Under the pieces are notes generated by a model that saw only the letters and a program-made list of their open reading frames with translations, had not been told where the DNA came from and did not search any database. From positions 5,282,881-5,346,880 of the forward strand of contig NC_089223.1 of NCBI RefSeq assembly GCF_963924675.1: a stretch of DNA of 64,000 nucleotides. The letters are read 5' to 3'. Source of the DNA: Phocoena phocoena. Lineage: Eukaryota; Chordata; Mammalia; Artiodactyla; Phocoenidae. Both the position numbers and the translations under genes were made by a program. Shown here piece by piece: positions 60,406 to 64,000 of this stretch (position 1 is its first letter; each line of letters opens with the position of its first letter).

Positions 60406-61235
60406 GGCTTTTGACCAAAAGTGAAAGGAACATCTTCCTTCTTTGGGGAGAAAAAAAAAAAATGACGAATAAATTTGCTTGGTAAGTAATATAAAAGGTT
60501 GAGAATTCTGAGAGAGATTTTAGTAAAAAAGGGTTCTTTTAGTAATACATTTTTAACTTCTACTCAAGTTGACAATAGATGGTAACCAAATATTGCTTCC
60601 CTGGTTTCTCACTTAATAGTGAGGTGTTTTAAAGGTCTATGTAAGGATTCAAGAAGTGTTCCATGGAGCAAACCAGAAGACTGTGGTTCACCATTAAGCA
60701 CCATGGGAAAAAACCTGGTCATAGCTATTCTCCTGACGACATTTCTCTTTTCTTTTTACTCAGTATGGTTGACAGGAATGACATAATCAGAACCTTTCCT
60801 TTCTCAGTTTTGGGCTTTCAGAACACGCTTCCTCTACTCCATAAAAGAGATATTATAAGGTAGCAAGCATGCAAAAATATCTTAAATGATGATGCAAAAC
60901 TATCACATAACAATCGACGATACAAAAATTTAAGAAGTATCCTATGTTTCTTTAGTTAATGTTTTGCTATTTTAACTTAAATAAGCTATATCATAAGTGA
61001 TATCATATAACATTTGTCTTCCTCTGTCTGTCTTACTTCACTTAATAGGGTAAAGATCTTGGTTTCTAATACTATTCTTCAATCAAAGGAACCAAGTCTC
61101 TTTAAAGAAATGCTGATCTTAGAAATAAGGTAGGAAATATACGAGATGAGCCTGAAGAATTTTGTAGTGACGGAAAGTAAGAAAGTGATCAAAAAAAGAA
61201 AAACCCCACAAGGATGGTAGTATGACAAAGGGACA
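60406..61235. other. No recognised feature; small L1-like patch
   Basis: About 60985-61050 resembles antisense L1 ('ttcctctgtctgtcttactt'); otherwise nothing recognised. Confidence 0.4.
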
Positions 61236-61419
61236 CAGGCCCTAACTGAAAGAGTTCCCAATAGCCAGAGCTGGAGAAATTTGAGCAAAAAAATAAATAA
61301 AATAGTCCTGGATTATAACCCAAAGTATAAAATAAATGTCCATGAGTAAATAATGATATAAATTACTGACTGAATAAATCAATAAATGGGGAAGAAGGGA
61401 CAAATCTCCCATGTAAAAG
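61236..61419. repeat. Old repeat-like segment next to inverted duplicate
   Basis: 'agtaaataatgatataaatt' and 'gaataaatcaataaatgggg' resemble an ancient interspersed repeat. Family not resolved. Confidence 0.35.
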
Positions 61420-61623
61420 AATGTAATGTTTTCCTGCGGAGGTGATCCCACCCAGAGCACGAATGTGCCTCCATCCTCCATAAAGGTATCAAGTTTGCTT
61501 TCTGAACTATGCCCAGTTTAACGATTTCAAAATGATAGCAAGAAGTGACATTGAATAAATCACTGAGACTGATTCTTAACTGTCTATGGACACTTACTCG
61601 ATACAGGCTCCCCATCACACTTT
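61420..61623 (-). repeat. Inverted duplication, left arm
   Basis: 204 bp whose reverse complement matches 62577-62776 at roughly 90% with one 4-bp gap. Its minus-strand frame (in 61379-61684) is open and aligns codon for codon with that of the other arm, except around the gap. No family recognised. Confidence 0.85.
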
Positions 61624-62576
61624 GACAGTTTAAAACCTGTGCTCTGTTTTTACTTACAGAAGGACCTGCTGGAACACCATGCATCCTTCCTGGGCTTATT
61701 CCAATAAGTACTGTAAATATACAGTATTTTCATAGACCTGTATACATTAGGTATCACACAGAATTGAGTTCAGAATAATATTGGCTATTGTATATCATGT
61801 AGTAAATCCAGCTACTTTCTAGCTTCCTTATCTTTTTTACTGTCATTCTTTTACTACCGTTTCTCCAATTTGGAGAAATCACTAAGTAATCTTACCAGAC
61901 ACATTTTAACCATGTCTCTTTGCCTGCTCCCAATTCCTTAATGGCAAATGTTTGCTAATCAACAATACATGATATGATGCAGACACAAGCTCAGGTCCTA
62001 AACCTCGAATTCAGGTTTATCTTGGGCAGCTGAGATAGATACCTCTGAATAAGACAGTCTGGGTAAAACCATTTTCTTATGAAAATGTTTCTGTATAAAC
62101 AGCCTGGCTTAGTTATTTAGGCACTTAGGAAAAAAACACCAAACCTGAGTTGCACCTTTTTAATTAGAAACACCTCTTGTCCAGCTGGCCAGTAACTGAC
62201 TCTGAAGGGAACGACTGCAACCCAGCTCTCGTCCCTGTGAGAACTGCGAGGTCCTGCCACCACAGAACGTCCTGGCCCTGGGAACAGAGCAGCTGTGGCA
62301 GATCACAGAAATGCTGCTCTCCAGGCTGGCAGCATGTGGAGGTGCAGAAGAAACCTCCTTTCCACCAGAGGGAACCTGTGGGCCCAGTTTTTCCCTCAGT
62401 CACCACCACGTGGCAACACTGGCAGACTTACCTCCCCAGATTTCTAGCTCTCTCAGACCCTAAGGGTTGGGGCCAAAAGCATGTTAACCCAGTTTAGGGG
62501 ACAGCTGAGATTTTGTTTGTCAGATTTCACCACTGAAATGTACTCTTCCTTTCTCCCTCTTCCATACTGAAGAAGA
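61624..62576. other. Spacer of the inverted duplication; GC-rich block
   Basis: About 950 bp. The part 62170-62470 is distinctly GC-richer ('agctggccagtaactgactc', 'ccaccacgtggcaacactgg') and has a 106-codon + frame (62177-62497) and an 81-codon minus frame. No domain recognised. Confidence 0.4.
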
Positions 62577-62776
62577 AAGTGTGATGGGGATCCTTTATCG
62601 AGTAAGAATCAATAGAAAGTTCATCAGTCTCAGTGATTTTTTCAATGTCGCTTCTTGCCATCATTTTGAAATCGTTAAACTGGGCATAGCTCAGAAAGCA
62701 AACCTGATACCTTTATGGAGGATGGAGCCATATTCGTGCTCTGGGTGGGATCACCTCCGCAGAAGAACATTACATT
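62577..62776 (+). repeat. Inverted duplication, right arm
   Basis: Partner of 61420-61623. Frame 62581-62802 (73 codons) is open. Shared peptide segments with the other arm include 'HFEIVKLGI', 'QKANLIPLWRME' and 'SCSGWDHLRR'. Confidence 0.85.
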
Positions 62777-62934
62777 TTCTCTCAAAGACAAAATGCTTGT
62801 AGGTTTTGCCTCTTTACTTTGTATTTACTTTTAAAGTTGCACTTGTTCACCTACCAGTGTTTACAAAATCCTATATTTGGGATGTTTTTTCTATAATAAA
62901 ATGTTATCATTTGTGAATTAAAAAACCCTCAGCT

Positions 62935-63488
62935 GTGTGATCAAGGTCAAGACCGACAGTGATAAATCATGGTGTCATGCACCCTTTATTATGTAAATCA
63001 CGATAATGCATACACTTATGACGTGATGAAATGGCGCTTTACCTCTGTGATCTCTCTCCTAAAAAACCCATAACTCCAACCTAATCATAAGACAAACACC
63101 AGACAAATCCCGGTTGGGAGACATACTACAAAATATCTGAACAGTTCTCATCAAAACTGTCATGATCATCAAAAAAAAAAAAAAAAAAAAAAGGAAGTCT
63201 GAGAAATTCTCACAGCCAAGAGGAACCTGAATAGACATGACAACTAAATGTCATGTGGTATCCTGGATGGGATCCTGGAGAAAAAGGATGTTAGGTTAAA
63301 ACTAAGGATATAGGAATAAAGTGGACTTTAGTTAATGTATCAATACTGGTTCATAAATTATAACAAATGAACCATATGTATGTAAGATACTAATTATAGG
63401 GGAAACTGGATGAAGGTGTACAGAAACTCTCTGTACTACATTTACAATTTTTCTGTACAACTAAAATTGTTCTAAAATAAAAACGTTA
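62935..63488 (+). mobile_element. Old L1 3' end, sense
   Basis: 'aaaacccataactccaacct', 'gtatcctggatgggatcctg', 'gtatcaatactggttcataa' and 'actaaaattgttctaaaata' are ordered landmarks of an ancient L1 3'UTR ending in an A-rich tail. It contains a poly-A run at 63170-63192. Confidence 0.75.
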
Positions 63489-63581
63489 ATTAAAAAAATA
63501 CCCTGGCCTGTTTCTGCAGAATTATATAAATACTGCTCATTCTATCTCCAATTATTCCTACATGTTGTTAAGGTGAGTACA

Positions 63582-63690
63582 ATTTCTTTTTCAACAGCTT
63601 TATTGGAGTATAATTGCTTTACAATGGTGTGTTAGTTTCTATTTTATAAAACAGTGAATCAGCTATACATATACATATATCCCCATATCT
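63582..63690 (-). mobile_element. Very short L1 3' end, antisense
   Basis: 'tttattggagtataattgct' to 'acatatatccccatatct'; about 110 bp, the same tail type as at 13180 and 54620. It ends immediately upstream of the acceptor-like sequence at 63683-63702. Confidence 0.88.
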
Positions 63691-63697
63691 CCATTTT

Positions 63698-64000
63698 TTA
63701 CAGTATTATGTCTCTGTATTTTATCATCATCCAAAGCAAAACACAGGAAGGGGAACTGATGCCTCCTGGATCAGTACATCCTACAGGTCCAGTAGATAGT
63801 GATACACAGACCAATGATGGGAACTTCCAAGGCTCCCAGACTGTGGACTACTCTCACGAGACGATCCAGTGTCACATCAGCAACAACCTCCACCACCTTC
63901 AAACTCTCCCCTGTACCACAGGACGTTCTGCTGATGGAACCTCTTGCCAGAAGAGTCCTGGTTTACAATCTGTCAGCGAGAAGCAATGGCAGCAGGCGTT
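63698..64000 (+). other. Open frame to window edge, candidate exon or processed-gene fragment
   Basis: About 100 codons without stop in the + frame that includes ATG at 63709 and ATG at 63759 and continues through the edge. A pyrimidine run and AG ('ccattttttacag', ending about 63702) precede it like a splice acceptor. The sequence is not a recognised repeat and has balanced composition. The reverse strand is also open for about 80 codons, which weakens the case. The encoded peptide has no family I recognise (Ser, Thr, Gln and His rich). Chance, exon, or processed pseudogene cannot be separated here. Confidence 0.3.

Noticed and set aside
1..64000. CRISPR arrays, operons, riboswitches, bacterial or phage defence systems
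   Set aside because: No regularly spaced repeats or prokaryotic gene organisation; the sequence is vertebrate nuclear DNA throughout.

Overview
This is a mammalian nuclear window that contains almost only transposable elements. The diagnostic element is a tRNA-derived SINE present in nine copies, with the head 'gggcttccctggtggcgcag' and a body ending 'gtgagaggcccgcgtaccgc' plus poly-A. This is the CHR-type SINE of cetaceans and their cetartiodactyl relatives. BovB and Bov-tA, which dominate ruminants, were not recognised, so a whale, dolphin or porpoise is the best guess (inference). I found no confidently supported host gene, tRNA, rRNA, CRISPR array or bacterial-type feature. The window is best read as intergenic or deep-intronic DNA. 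One unresolved exception is an open frame running off the right edge (63698-64000) behind an acceptor-like sequence.

Layout. 0-9 kb: old antisense L1, one SINE, the 5' half of a sense L1 (3340-5345), a MER5-like element, an unclassified stretch, and an antisense L1 3' half (6675-8655) split by a long SINE and carrying a self-complementary (TG)n(CA)n tract. 9-23 kb: two further antisense SINEs, a sense L1 broken by two SINEs and a small L1 tail (11445-14903), a 77-bp-arm inverted repeat (14933-15202), a nearly full-length degenerate sense L1 (15480-20985), and two further L1 3' ends. 23-27.8 kb: a Tigger-like element with TA target duplication, an L2 LINE interrupted by a solo LTR, and a 108-bp sequence present twice. 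27.8-32.5 kb: an L1 that keeps both ends but lost the reverse-transcriptase core of ORF2.

32.9-51.4 kb is the retroviral part: a solo LTR (32887-33351), an antisense MLT1 split by an L1 tail, and an antisense ERV1 provirus (37919-43815) with paired LTRs, a TCAC target duplication and a recognisable gag capsid relic. The provirus sits inside a sense MLT1 LTR, next to a sense LTR of a second family. A second copy of that LTR type lies at about 50.8-51.4 kb. Between them is a 1.5-kb, almost pure A+T island (45420-46915).

51.4-64 kb: scattered ancient MIR and L2 pieces, a hAT-type element, an antisense L1 (54620-56560), the ninth SINE, a (CA)n microsatellite, an inverted duplication of about 200 bp whose arms are 0.95 kb apart, an old L1 3' end, and the terminal open frame.

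The value of the window is as a nested-insertion record. Most insertions keep readable target-site duplications, so their order can be reconstructed. All coding regions seen are decayed L1 or retroviral relics. Family names are from memory of consensus sequences and were not checked against a database.
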